This document shows, piece after piece, positions 42,403-51,100 of a DNA stretch of 55,744 nucleotides (its first letter is position 1; the number at the start of each line of letters is the position of its first letter). Origin of the DNA: Deltaproteobacteria bacterium HGW-Deltaproteobacteria-14 (GTDB taxonomy: Bacteria > Myxococcota_A > UBA9042 > PHBI01); assembly GCA_002841945.1 (NCBI GenBank), contig PHBI01000131.1:1-55744 (forward strand). The letters run 5' to 3'. The notes under the pieces were generated by a model. It searched no databases and was not told the origin of the DNA. It was given only the letters and a program-made list of their open reading frames with translations. Made by a program: the position numbers and the translations under genes.

Positions 42403-43296
42403 ATGGAGATGATCAGCGGCTACCCGGTCCACCCGGCCTGCGCGATGCTGCCGATGATGCCCGACGCGGCCATCACCGAGCTCGCCGCGGACATCCGACG
42501 CCACGGACAGCAGCAGCCCATCTGGCTCCACGACGGTCAGATCCTCGACGGTCGCAATCGCCTGCGCGCGTGCGCGCTCGCCGGGGTCGACCCCGACGTC
42601 CGGGAGTGGGAGGGGGACGACCCGGTCCGCTGGGTGCTGTCGCTCAACTTCCACCGACGCCACCTCAGCGACACCCAGAAGGCGGTCGTCGGGGCCCGAG
42701 CGGAGCGCCTCATCGCCGAGCGCGAGGCGAGCGCGCGGGTGGCCGAGCGCGAGGCGTCGGACCCGGAGCCGACGCCGCCGCCGGAGGGCGAGGGAGTCGG
42801 CGAGGGAGACGCCCCCGCCACCGCGCCGCCGCTGCGGGCGGCGGACTTCAAGCGCGCCCGCCAGGCCGCCGCGGCGCTGGTCAACGTCTCGGAGAGGGCC
42901 ATCGCCCGGGGGCGCCAGCTCCTCGACAAGGCGGTCCCCGGGCTGGTCGACGCGGTCGAGCGCGGCGACGTCGGGATGAGCGCCGCCGAGGCGATCGCCG
43001 GCCTCGAGCCCGAGCGTCAGAACGCGCTGGTGGCGGCGGGAGACGACGCGGTCATGGCCGAGGTGCGCCGCATCCAGGAAGACCGCCGCGCCGCGCGCCC
43101 CCCGAGCGTGGTCGCCGCGCTCGACCTGCTCGACGCGGCCTTCCCGAGCCTGAGCTTGGCGAAGGCGTCCGACGGCCGCTGGCGCTTCGAGGGCACCACC
43201 CCCGACCTCCCGGAGCCCTGCGTCGCCTACGGCCGAACCGCCAAGGAGGCCTTGGGCGAGGCCTGCCGCGAGCTCGACCGGCTCGACCCGAGCTGA
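42403..43296 (+). CDS. Orphan ParB/Spo0J-type N-terminal domain protein
   Basis: ATG at 42403 after GGAGAG; 297 residues. The N-terminal part (YPVHPACAMLPMMPDAAITE, then LAADIRRHGQQQPIWLHDGQ, ILDGRNRLRACALAG) matches the ParB-like nuclease/CTPase N-terminal domain, with GRNRLRAC as the phosphate-binding motif. Residues 75-110 (LSLNFHRRHLSDTQKAVVGARA) look like the following helical ParB segment, and residues 165-215 are a possible DNA-binding part. There is no ParA or parS nearby. Similar proteins occur on plasmids and integrative elements and in regulators. It lies 26 bp after the Asp/Thr lipoprotein, so the two may be co-transcribed. Confidence 0.8.
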   Translation: MEMISGYPVHPACAMLPMMPDAAITELAADIRRHGQQQPIWLHDGQILDGRNRLRACALAGVDPDVREWEGDDPVRWVLSLNFHRRHLSDTQKAVVGARAERLIAEREASARVAEREASDPEPTPPPEGEGVGEGDAPATAPPLRAADFKRARQAAAALVNVSERAIARGRQLLDKAVPGLVDAVERGDVGMSAAEAIAGLEPERQNALVAAGDDAVMAEVRRIQEDRRAARPPSVVAALDLLDAAFPSLSLAKASDGRWRFEGTTPDLPEPCVAYGRTAKEALGEACRELDRLDPS

Positions 43297-43313
43297 CGAT
43301 CGCGCTGCAATGC

Positions 43314-43344
43314 AAAAAGGCCCGGGCACATGCGATATGCGCCC
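43314..43344 (-). terminator. Intrinsic terminator of the DUF4476 gene
   Basis: Read on the minus strand, GGGCGCAT pairs with ATGTGCCC (one mismatch) around a short ATCGC loop and is followed by GGGCC and TTTTT (43318-43314). It begins 37 bp past the stop of the DUF4476 gene and sits between it and the convergent ParB-like gene. It has the classic layout of a Rho-independent terminator. Confidence 0.55.
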
Positions 43345-43380
43345 AGGCTCTTCCTGCTTCCGCAATGCAATAGACCTACG

Positions 43381-44526
43381 TCACGGCTGATAGCCGCAGC
43401 GGTTGTGGGTCGCGCTGCGCAGCTGGTCGCGGTAGTTGTCGAAGGTGAACGCCCCGAGGAGCTCCGGGAGCGCGCCCGGCTCGACGATGCGCGGGCACAT
43501 CATCGCCGCGGCGTCGACCTTGTGGTTGTCGAAGGAGAACTCCTTGAGGACGCCGAGCGCCTGGCGGGTCAGGAAGTACGCGTCGGCGTTGATGGCGTCG
43601 CGCAGGGTCTGGAGCTGGGCGTCGGGGAAGGCCGCGTCGTCGATCCGCTTGAGCAGGCGTGAGTAGGCGTCCGGGGCGAGCGGCTGCGGGCCGAGGTCGG
43701 GCTCGGGGGCCGCGACGACGACGATGGTCGGCCGCACGAAGGCGCGCGGCCGCGGGCGCTTGCGGCCCGGGCGGTCGTCGCGACGCGTCTCGTGTAGGGC
43801 CCGCGCCATCGCGTCGTCGAGCTCGCCGTGCAGGTCGTCGAGGGTCTTCACCAGGTCGGCGGCGCGCTTGCTGAGCTGGCGCGCGTCATCCTGGTCGCGC
43901 CGGTTCATCGACCGCCCCTTGGTGACGCGCTCGAGCTTCTCGGTCACGTCGTCGAGGTCGCCGGTGGTCTGGTCGACGTCGCGCATGATCGCGCGCCACG
44001 GGCGCTCGGCCGGCGGGGGCGGCACCGGGTCGCCCTCGACGACGATGACGCCGATGGTCGAGGCGCCGGTCGGCCCGCCCGGGCGGTCGACGCTCCACCA
44101 GCGCGGGGCGTCGCGGCAGCTGCCGGCCTCGGCGTAGCGCACGCGCACCTCGTAGACGCCCGGGACGTCGGGCACGTCGAGGGCGAAGCGTGCCGCCTCC
44201 CAGCCCTGCGAGCGGGGGCCGCCATTCCAGATGCACGCCTGGGCCTGGGCGTCGCCGCCGAGGCCGATGATGATCTGGTTGCGGCTGTTGGGCGGGCAGT
44301 CGTGGCAGCGGTGCTTTATCTCGACGGTCCCGACGACGTTGCCGCCGTGCGCGACGATGAGGCTGTTGCCGCCACCGTTGAGGCGGAGGTTGCGGGTCAT
44401 GAAGCGACCCGCCTCGAAGAACGGGTCGTGGACGGTGAGCGCGCCCGGCTGGGCGCTCGCGGCGAGCGGCGCGGCCAGCAGAGCGGCCAGGCTCGTGAAC
44501 TGAATGAGACGCGCGATGCTGCGCAT
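43381..44526 (-). CDS. DUF4476-domain secreted protein
   Basis: ATG at 44526 starts a signal peptide (SLAALLAAPLAASAQ); 381 residues. A first domain (about 25-155) has a Cys pair HRCHDCPP and another pair in CIWN...GSCRD and resembles a beta-sandwich. A helical, charged middle follows (about 175-245). The C-terminal 90 residues match DUF4476: SRLLKRIDDAAFPDAQLQTL, FLTRQALGVLKEFSFDNHKV, then LGAFTFDNYRDQLRS. The function of this domain is unknown. Periplasmic or secreted location is predicted. Confidence 0.8.
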   Translation of the reverse strand: MRSIARLIQFTSLAALLAAPLAASAQPGALTVHDPFFEAGRFMTRNLRLNGGGNSLIVAHGGNVVGTVEIKHRCHDCPPNSRNQIIIGLGGDAQAQACIWNGGPRSQGWEAARFALDVPDVPGVYEVRVRYAEAGSCRDAPRWWSVDRPGGPTGASTIGVIVVEGDPVPPPPAERPWRAIMRDVDQTTGDLDDVTEKLERVTKGRSMNRRDQDDARQLSKRAADLVKTLDDLHGELDDAMARALHETRRDDRPGRKRPRPRAFVRPTIVVVAAPEPDLGPQPLAPDAYSRLLKRIDDAAFPDAQLQTLRDAINADAYFLTRQALGVLKEFSFDNHKVDAAAMMCPRIVEPGALPELLGAFTFDNYRDQLRSATHNRCGYQP

Positions 44527-44719
44527 GGGTGACCTCCAGGGCGACGTTCGGGGGGCCGTCTCAGGACGGCCAGCGGCGGCGAGCATTCACCAACCGGACA
44601 GCATTCTCAAACCGCCAACTAAAGTTATCGCTCAAAGACCCGTTCTCTACCTTCGGACGGGCAACGCGCCGGACGCCCTACCTCGGGCGACCGAGCCACA
44701 GAAAGGATTTGGAGGCGTC

Positions 44720-46585
44720 ATGAGACTCAGCATCCTCACTACGAACGCAACGGCGCTGGTCGCCGGGCTGCTCTTGGCCATCGGCGGCTGCGCGAACGCG
44801 CCGACGCCCGATGACGGCACCAGCACCCAGACCGATGACCTCGGCGTCAACACGACCGCGTTGGGCTCGGTGCTCGCGTCGTGCTCGACCGCTGGCTCGA
44901 GCGGCTACGACGCGGACACGAAGACACTGACCCTCGACCTGACCGCGGGCGTGAGCTCGGTCGTGGTCGCCGTGGTCGCCAAGCAGATCTCGGTCAACCA
45001 CAACCCGTGCGTCGACTCGAACGACGTCGCGCTGACCACGACGACCGTCAAGAAGCTCGTCATCAACGGCACCTCTGGCGACGACGAGGTCATCCTCGAC
45101 ATCGCCCAGGGCAGCTTCGGCACCGTCTTCTCGGCGACGGGCGGCGTCACCATCGACATGGCCGGCGGCACCGCCGACGCCTTCAAAGTCCGCGGTTCGA
45201 ACGTCGGCATCGACAAGTTCACCGCCGGCGAGTCAGGCGGCGTGGCCTTCTTCGAGCTCTCCGGGGACAAGACCGCGGACGTGATGGTCTCGAACGCCGA
45301 GGAGTTCGTCTTCGCCCTCGGCGACGGCAACGACGTGTTCAGCGGCGCGGGCGGCGCGATCAGCGCGAACCACCTGTCGTCGGGCGTCACCGCCCTCGAC
45401 GCCTTCAGCGCTGACCTCTCGGTCAACGGTGGCGCGGGCAACGACACGATCACCGGCGGCGACGGCGACGACACCCTGTCGGGCGGCGACGGCGACGACA
45501 CCTTCAAGAGCGCGGCCGTGGCCGACGGCGCCGACGTGATGAACGGCAACGCCGGCACCGACACGATGGACTACTCCGCGCGCACCGGCGACCTCACGGT
45601 CACCCTCGACGGGACCGCCAACGACGGCCTCGCGAGCGAGACCGACGACGTCAAGGCCGACGTCGAGAACGTGACCGGCGGCTCCGGCGACGACACCATC
45701 ACCGGCAGCAACATCTCCAACAAGCTCCTCGGCGGCGACGGCGACGACACCCTCAACGGCGGCGCGGGCAACGCCGACTGCTCCCTCGACGCGGACGTCC
45801 TCGAGGGCGGCGCGGGCGACGACACCTTCACCCAGGGCAGCGCGGCGGACTGCGGCGACTCCATGGCGGGCGGCGCCGGCACCGACGTCGTGACCTACGC
45901 CTCGCGCACCAACGCCGTGACCCTCAGCATCGACAACAAGGCCTTCGACGGCGAGACCGACGAGCTCGACAACATCAAGTCCGACATCGAGAAGGTCATC
46001 GGCGGCGCCGGCAACGACACCATCACCGGCGGCTCGGGCGACGACGTCCTCGACGGCGGCCCCGGCGACGACATCCTCAACGGCGGCCCCGGCGACGACA
46101 CCTTCCTCGAGGGCTCGGCCACGAGCGGCGCGGACATCTTCAACGGCGGCGCCGGCTTCGACACCGTCGACTACTCGAGCCGCACCAACGCGCTGACCGT
46201 CACGCTCTGCATCGCGACGGCGCTCACCGGTGACTCGGCGGACGGGGACTGCGCGACCAAGAACGACGGTGAGGCCAGCGAGACCGACCAGATCATCAAC
46301 TGCGAGCACATCATCGGCGGCGCGGGCAACGACAACATCACCGGCGCGGCCAGCGACGACACCCTCGAAGGCAAGGACGGCGACGACACCATCGCGGGCG
46401 GCGCCGGCGCGGACAGCATCTTCGGCGACGACGGCGACGACACCCTCACGGGCGGCGCGGGCGACGACTACATCGACGGTGGCGCCGACACGGCGACCGC
46501 GCCGGCCGACAACGACACGGCGGACGGCGAGGCGGGCGACGGTGACATCTGCCTGACGGCGGTGTCCTCGAACTGCGAGCTCTGA
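44720..46585 (+). CDS. RTX (hemolysin-type Ca2+-binding repeat) lipoprotein
   Basis: ATG at 44720 with GGAGG 4 nt upstream; 621 residues. The N-terminus is a lipoprotein signal (LVAGLLLAIGGC), unusual because RTX proteins normally lack signal peptides and leave by type I secretion. From about residue 235 onward there are blocks of the nonapeptide GGxGxDxx(I/L/F) (GGAGNDTITGGDGDDTLSGG and so on), separated by related spacers such as DTMDYSARTGDLTVTLDGTA, DVVTYASRTNAVTLSIDN and DTVDYSSRTNALTVTLC. These repeats fold as Ca2+-dependent beta-rolls. No catalytic domain is seen. Likely a surface or periplasmic Ca2+-binding protein. Confidence 0.9.
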   Translation: MRLSILTTNATALVAGLLLAIGGCANAPTPDDGTSTQTDDLGVNTTALGSVLASCSTAGSSGYDADTKTLTLDLTAGVSSVVVAVVAKQISVNHNPCVDSNDVALTTTTVKKLVINGTSGDDEVILDIAQGSFGTVFSATGGVTIDMAGGTADAFKVRGSNVGIDKFTAGESGGVAFFELSGDKTADVMVSNAEEFVFALGDGNDVFSGAGGAISANHLSSGVTALDAFSADLSVNGGAGNDTITGGDGDDTLSGGDGDDTFKSAAVADGADVMNGNAGTDTMDYSARTGDLTVTLDGTANDGLASETDDVKADVENVTGGSGDDTITGSNISNKLLGGDGDDTLNGGAGNADCSLDADVLEGGAGDDTFTQGSAADCGDSMAGGAGTDVVTYASRTNAVTLSIDNKAFDGETDELDNIKSDIEKVIGGAGNDTITGGSGDDVLDGGPGDDILNGGPGDDTFLEGSATSGADIFNGGAGFDTVDYSSRTNALTVTLCIATALTGDSADGDCATKNDGEASETDQIINCEHIIGGAGNDNITGAASDDTLEGKDGDDTIAGGAGADSIFGDDGDDTLTGGAGDDYIDGGADTATAPADNDTADGEAGDGDICLTAVSSNCEL

Positions 46586-46642
46586 TCCCGACCGGGGTGT
46601 AGTACGGGACGAGGCGCCTGGCCCGTCCAGCCAGGAGCGATT

Positions 46643-46674
46643 GAAGGGGCGAGCGCGAGAGCGCTCGCCCCTTC
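46643..46674 (+). terminator. Strong hairpin terminator of the RTX gene
   Basis: GAAGGGGCGAGCGC (46643-46656) and GCGCTCGCCCCTTC (46661-46674) are perfect 14-bp complements around a GAGA tetraloop, 57 bp after the RTX stop. TCCCGTTTC follows, so the U tract is weak but the stem is very stable. The minus-strand protease reading frame stops only 8 bp further on, so the hairpin may serve both directions. Confidence 0.7.
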
Positions 46675-46681
46675 TCCCGTT

Positions 46682-47992
46682 TCAGGCCGCTCGTTCGCAG
46701 AGGCGCGCGACCGAGGCGGCGCGGCACGGCCGGGAACGCGGCTCCCTGCCAGTGCGGTCGCGTCGCTCCGCGCTTGCGACGTCGGCACCTGGGCGCGCGG
46801 GACGCCCACCCTCCCAGTGAGATCGCGTCGTTCCGCGCTTGCGACGTCGGCACCTGGGCGCGCGGGACGCCCACACTCCCAGAGAGGCCGCGTCGTTCCG
46901 CGCTTGCGACGTCAGCGCCTGTGCCGGCGGGACCGCGAGCGGGGCCGGCGTCGGCAACACGGCGCGGCGCAGCAAAGAGAAGGGGCGGACGCTCGGCGCC
47001 CGCCCCTTCACCCTCAGGGCCCGTGCCGGGATAAGTTGATCGGATAGCAAGGAGGCGTCGTCAGGTGCGTGTTCCCGGAAGCGAAGGCAGACCGGGCGTC
47101 TTCCGAGCTTTCGGGGACGCGCAGATCGGCGGCGCAGCGCGAACAGGCCGAACAGCGCGAAGGCGAGGTAGGCCGGCGCGCCCCCGCCGCCCGCGGCACA
47201 GTCACCGGGAGTGCTCGGGGGGGTGGTCACCGGGGGCTTCCACTCCGGGACGTCCTCGTACAGGGCGCAGACCCCGTCCATGTCGTCGTTCTCGAGGGTC
47301 CGGGCCGCCGTCCGCGACGCGATGTCGTTGCCGTAGGTGGCGTACATCGTCGCGGCCTGGTCGAGGCTGTGGGCCATGCCGAAGAAGTGTCCGCACTCGT
47401 GGGTGATCGACGACTTGAGGTCGACGCCCGAGGTCGCGTCGTCCGCCGTGGTGAACTTGAACGAGTCGTTCACCGCGATGTCGGCGTCGATGATCTCGCC
47501 CGTCACCGGGTTGTTCGCGATGAACGTCAGCGCGATCTGGGTGCTCGTCGTCCCCGGCAGCGCGCGCCAGGCGTTGGCCGACTTGATGAAGACCACGATG
47601 TTGTCGGGCTCGTCGGTGAGCTTGGTCGGCGTCGTGATGCTCGTCGCCTCCGTCGTGCCGACCACGTCGACCTGCGGGATCTGGCAGCCCGGGACGTCCC
47701 ACTGGGCGAACGCGTACTCGACGATCTCGTAGTAGTCGTTCCAGCTCACCTCCTCGGGCTCGGCGGTCGACACGCGGACGGTCGTCTCGGTGCGAAACCA
47801 CCGCATCGGCGGCCCCTCACCCGAACACAGGTGGGTGCCGAGGTTGCAGGTGCCGAGGTCCGCACCACAAGGGTTGTCGGTGTCGCACGGGACGCTCGTC
47901 CGGTACCAGACGTAAGCCGAAGCGTCGGCACCAGCGGCCGCGACGATCGTGAGGGCGACCAGCGCCGCGGTGATGCGGGACATCACGAACAT
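46682..47992 (-). CDS. Matrixin-like zinc metalloprotease with MYXO-CTERM sorting tail, extended by repeat sequence
   Basis: ATG at 47992 lies 4 nt after GGAGG. A signal peptide (ITAALVALTIVAAAGADASA) precedes a Cys-bearing propeptide-like region and a metzincin domain with THECGHFFGMAHS (the HExxHxxGxxH zinc site, about residue 195) and the Met-turn in AATMYATYG. The natural end is a MYXO-CTERM signal: GDCAAGGGGAPAYLAFALFG then LFALRRR, ending at 47126. The usual stop is missing. Repeat R2 copy B begins at the very next codon, and the frame continues for about 148 Arg/Ala-rich residues through R2, a terminator and tandem repeats to 46682. The extension follows the sorting signal and is probably non-functional. 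Confidence 0.85.
   Translation of the reverse strand: MFVMSRITAALVALTIVAAAGADASAYVWYRTSVPCDTDNPCGADLGTCNLGTHLCSGEGPPMRWFRTETTVRVSTAEPEEVSWNDYYEIVEYAFAQWDVPGCQIPQVDVVGTTEATSITTPTKLTDEPDNIVVFIKSANAWRALPGTTSTQIALTFIANNPVTGEIIDADIAVNDSFKFTTADDATSGVDLKSSITHECGHFFGMAHSLDQAATMYATYGNDIASRTAARTLENDDMDGVCALYEDVPEWKPPVTTPPSTPGDCAAGGGGAPAYLAFALFGLFALRRRSARPRKLGRRPVCLRFREHAPDDASLLSDQLIPARALRVKGRAPSVRPFSLLRRAVLPTPAPLAVPPAQALTSQARNDAASLGVWASRAPRCRRRKRGTTRSHWEGGRPARPGADVASAERRDRTGREPRSRPCRAASVARLCERAA
46751..46935. repeat. Tandem direct repeat, 65-bp unit, 2.8 copies
   Basis: Units start at 46751, 46816 and 46881. The shared core is GCGTCG(C/T)TCCGCGCTTGCG, then ACGTCGGCACCTGGGCGCGC and GGGACGCCCAC. Units 1 and 2 differ at only a few positions, and unit 3 is cut after about 55 bp. 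Because 65 is not a multiple of 3, the minus-strand protease extension reads each unit in a different frame, so the repeat was not selected as protein. Confidence 0.85.
46979..47009 (-). terminator. Likely original terminator of the MYXO-CTERM protease gene
   Basis: GAAGGGGCGG (46979-46988) and CCGCCCCTTC (47000-47009) form a perfect 10-bp stem. On the minus strand TCTTTG follows directly, giving a U-containing tract. It lies about 117 bp after the MYXO-CTERM RRR codons. Its stem ends match those of the RTX terminator, GAAGGGGCG. Its presence here supports the view that the protease gene once ended near 47126. Confidence 0.55.
47020..47126 (+). repeat. Dispersed repeat R2, copy B, right-end truncated
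   Basis: About 107 bp nearly identical to 314-420. It includes GTGCCGGGATAAGTTGATCGG, then GGAGGCGTCGTCAGGTGCGT and GGGCGTCTTCCGAGCTTTCGG across the same spacing. Only the left terminal repeat is present. The right part is replaced by the protease coding sequence, and the junction falls at the codon after the MYXO-CTERM arginines. Read on the minus strand it encodes RKLGRRPVCLRFREHAPDDA within the protease extension. Confidence 0.7.
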
Positions 47993-48090
47993 GGATCCTC
48001 CAGGGGGGACGGGCGCAGATGGGCTCACCTGCGCCCGGCATGCCACCCAGTCAACGCTCTCACGTCAAGCAAATAGGCCCCGCAGCCTTG

Positions 48091-48107
48091 ATATTGCAGC
48101 GCAATAT
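48091..48107. promoter_or_regulatory. AT-rich palindrome between protease and RND pump genes
   Basis: ATATTGC-AGC-GCAATAT is a perfect 7-bp dyad in otherwise GC-rich DNA, 52 bp past the RND stop and about 100 bp upstream of the protease start. Both genes are on the minus strand, so it lies in the protease promoter region. It could be a repressor site or part of a -10 element. The assignment is by symmetry only. Confidence 0.35.
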
Positions 48108-48158
48108 ACGCCGGCCACGCCGCCCCTGTGCGGGTGGACCTGCGGGCGGTCCCGCCGC

Positions 48159-51100
48159 TCACACGCGCTCGGCCCCCGGCACGTTCGCCGGCGCCGTCTC
48201 ACGCGCCGCCCGGCGCCGCTCGACGAGGTAGTACAGACACGGCACGACGATGAGCGTCACCAGCGTCGAGGCGAGCAGCCCGCCGAGCACGACCCGCGCC
48301 AGCGGGGCCTGGATCTCGCTGCCCTCCCCCAGCGCCAGGGCGATGGGGAGCATCGCCAGCACCGTCGTGAACGTCGTCATCAGGATCGGCCGCAGCCGCC
48401 GCCGCCCCCCCTCGACCACGGCGGTGACGAGGTCCATCCCGTGCTCACGCCGCAACAGGTTCGTGTAGTCGACGAGCACGATGGCGTTGTTCACCGCGAT
48501 GCCGACGAGCACGATGGTCCCGAGAAACGAGTTCATGTTCAGCGTCGTCCCGGTCACGACCAGCGTGACGACGACCCCGATGAAGCCAAACGGGATGGCG
48601 GCCATCACCACCATCGGATCCTTGAGCGACTCGAACTGCACCGCCATCACGGCGTAGACCAGCAGGATGGCGAGCAGCACCCCGGTCGCCAGCCCGCCGA
48701 AGGTCTCGTCCTGCTGCTCGAGTTCGCCCGCGACCCCGACGCTGAAGCCGACCGGCTTCTCGATGCGCGCCAGCCGCTCGCTCAGGTCGGTCACCACCGC
48801 GCTCAGCGGCCGCTCCCCGAGCCCGCCGACCACGTAGAGGATGCGCTCCTGCCCCTCGCGCGCGATGCTCGTCGGGCCGCGCCGCGCGCCGACCTTCGCC
48901 ACCGCCCCGAGCGGCACCGAGCCGCGCGGCGTCACCAGCGGCAGCGTCGCGAGCTGCTCGGTCGCGCGGCGATCGGCCTGGCGCAGCGCCACCCGCACGT
49001 CGAACTCGTCCCCGCGCTCGCGATAGCGGGTCGCGATCTTGCCCAGGACGTAGGTCTCGACCGCCGCCGCGATCTCCGCCCCGGACACGCCGAGGTCCGC
49101 CGCGCGGGCCGTGTCGATGGACACGGTGCGCTCCTCCATCCCCTCCTCGCGGGCGACGCGCACGTCGGCGACCCCCGGGGTCTCGCGCATCACCGCCGCG
49201 ACCTCTTCGCCGAGGCGGGCGGCCGTCGCGAGGTCGTGACCCCGGATGGCGACCTCGAGGCGCTCCCCCGAGCTGCCGCGCATGATGCGCATCAGGATGT
49301 TCGAGGAGCCCGCACGCAGCCGGATGTTGGCGTCGGGGATACCGGCGACCACCTCGCGGATCGCGTCCATGATCTTGTGGATCCCGCGCTCGCGCCGCTC
49401 CATCTGGACGAGGTTCACCTCGACCTGCCCCTCGTTCTGCCCACCCGGGCGCCACCACGCCTCGGGGCCGGCGGAGCTCTCGACGCTCGCGAGCTCCTCG
49501 GGCCGGACGACCGTGCGGGTCCGCCGCTCGAGCTCCTTGACGACCTCCGCGGTGCGCTCGACCGGCGTGCCGATGGGCAGCTCGACGTCGACGTTGATCC
49601 GCCCCTCGTCGGTCTCGGGCATCAGCTCGAGGCCCACCGACGACGACAGCCGCACCGCGACCGCCATCAGCAGGACGGCGCTCGCCACGACGAACCACGG
49701 CGAGCGCAGCGCCGCCCGCAAGAACCGCCCATAGAGCCCCTCGGTCCGCGTGATGCCCCTCTCGATGCGGGCCGAGACGCGGCTGGTCAGCGGCGTCAGC
49801 GGGCGACGCTTGCCGGCCAGCAGGCGCGCCGCCAGGGTGGGCACCAGGGTCAGCGCCACGACCAGCGAGCAGCCCAGCGAGAAGGCGACGACCGCGGCCA
49901 TCTCACCGAAGAAGACGCCCGCGAAGCCGCCGAGGAACATCACGGGCGCGAACACCGCGATGGTCGTGAGCGTACCGGCGATGACCGCCGGGCCGACCTC
50001 TCGCGTCCCCTCGAGGGCGGCCTGGACCGCGGGCAGGCCCTCCTCGCGTTTGCGATAGATGTTCTCGAGGATGACGATCGCGTTGTCGACCAGCATCCCG
50101 ATGCCGAGCGCCAGGCCGCCGAACGAGATGACGTTGAGGGTGTAGCCGGCGAAGAACATCAGCGCGAAGGTCGCGACGATGGAGAGCGGGATGGCGACCG
50201 CGATGAGGAAGGTCGCGCGCAGGTCGCGCAGGAAGAAGAGCAGCACCAGCACCGCCAGGATGGCGCCGATGAGCGCCGCGGACTGCACGTTCGTCACCGA
50301 GCGCTGGATGTAGTCGCCGGCGTTGTTGAGGAGCACGACCTTCACCCGGCCGTCGTACTCGTCGTTGATGCGCTCGATCTCGGCGCGCACCCCCTCGACG
50401 ACGGTGATGGTGTTGGCCCCCGGGCGCTTGGTCACGCGCATCGTGATGCCCGGGTCACCGTCGATCCACTGCTCGCTCTTGACCTCCTGGAAGCCGTCGA
50501 CGACCTCACCGATGTCGCGCACGAAGATGGCGCGCCCGTCGCGCTCGGCGACCCGCACGTCGCCGATCGCCGCCGGCGTCGGCCACTCACCGACCGCGCG
50601 GATGAGCACCTGCTTGCCGGTCTCCCGCATGTCCCCCGCGGACACGTTGCGGTTGTCCGCCGCCAGCGCGCTGACGACCTCGGCCGCGGACACGTCGAGG
50701 GCGACGAGCCGCGCCGCGTCGAGCTCGACCCGGATCTCGCGCACCCGCCCGCCGCGCACCTGGACGGCGGCCACCCCGGTGACGCGCTCGAGCCGGCGCG
50801 TCAGCGTCTCGTCGGCGAGGTAGCGGAGCCGCCGCGGGTCGCTCGTCCCGCTGACGCCGAGGCTGGCGATCGGCACGCTGGCCAGGTCGAACTTGTAGAC
50901 GACCGGGCGATCGGCGTCGTCCGGGAGGCGGTTGGCGAGCCGGTCGAGGTAGGAGCGGACGTCGTTGACCGCGCTCTCGAGATCCGTCCCCCAGTCGAAC
51001 TGGAGCATGACCCGCGACAGCCCCTCGGCGGAGACGGCCTCGATGTCGACGACGTGATCGACCGTCGACACGGTCTGCTCGACCGGGCGGGTGATGAGCG

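Noticed and set aside
45185..45205. GGTTCGAAC string resembling a tRNA T-loop
   Set aside because: It lies inside the RTX coding sequence and no acceptor or anticodon stems surround it.
45436..46500. Glycine/aspartate DNA repeats in the RTX gene as a separate repeat element
   Set aside because: They are explained by the Ca2+-binding nonapeptide repeat of the encoded protein.
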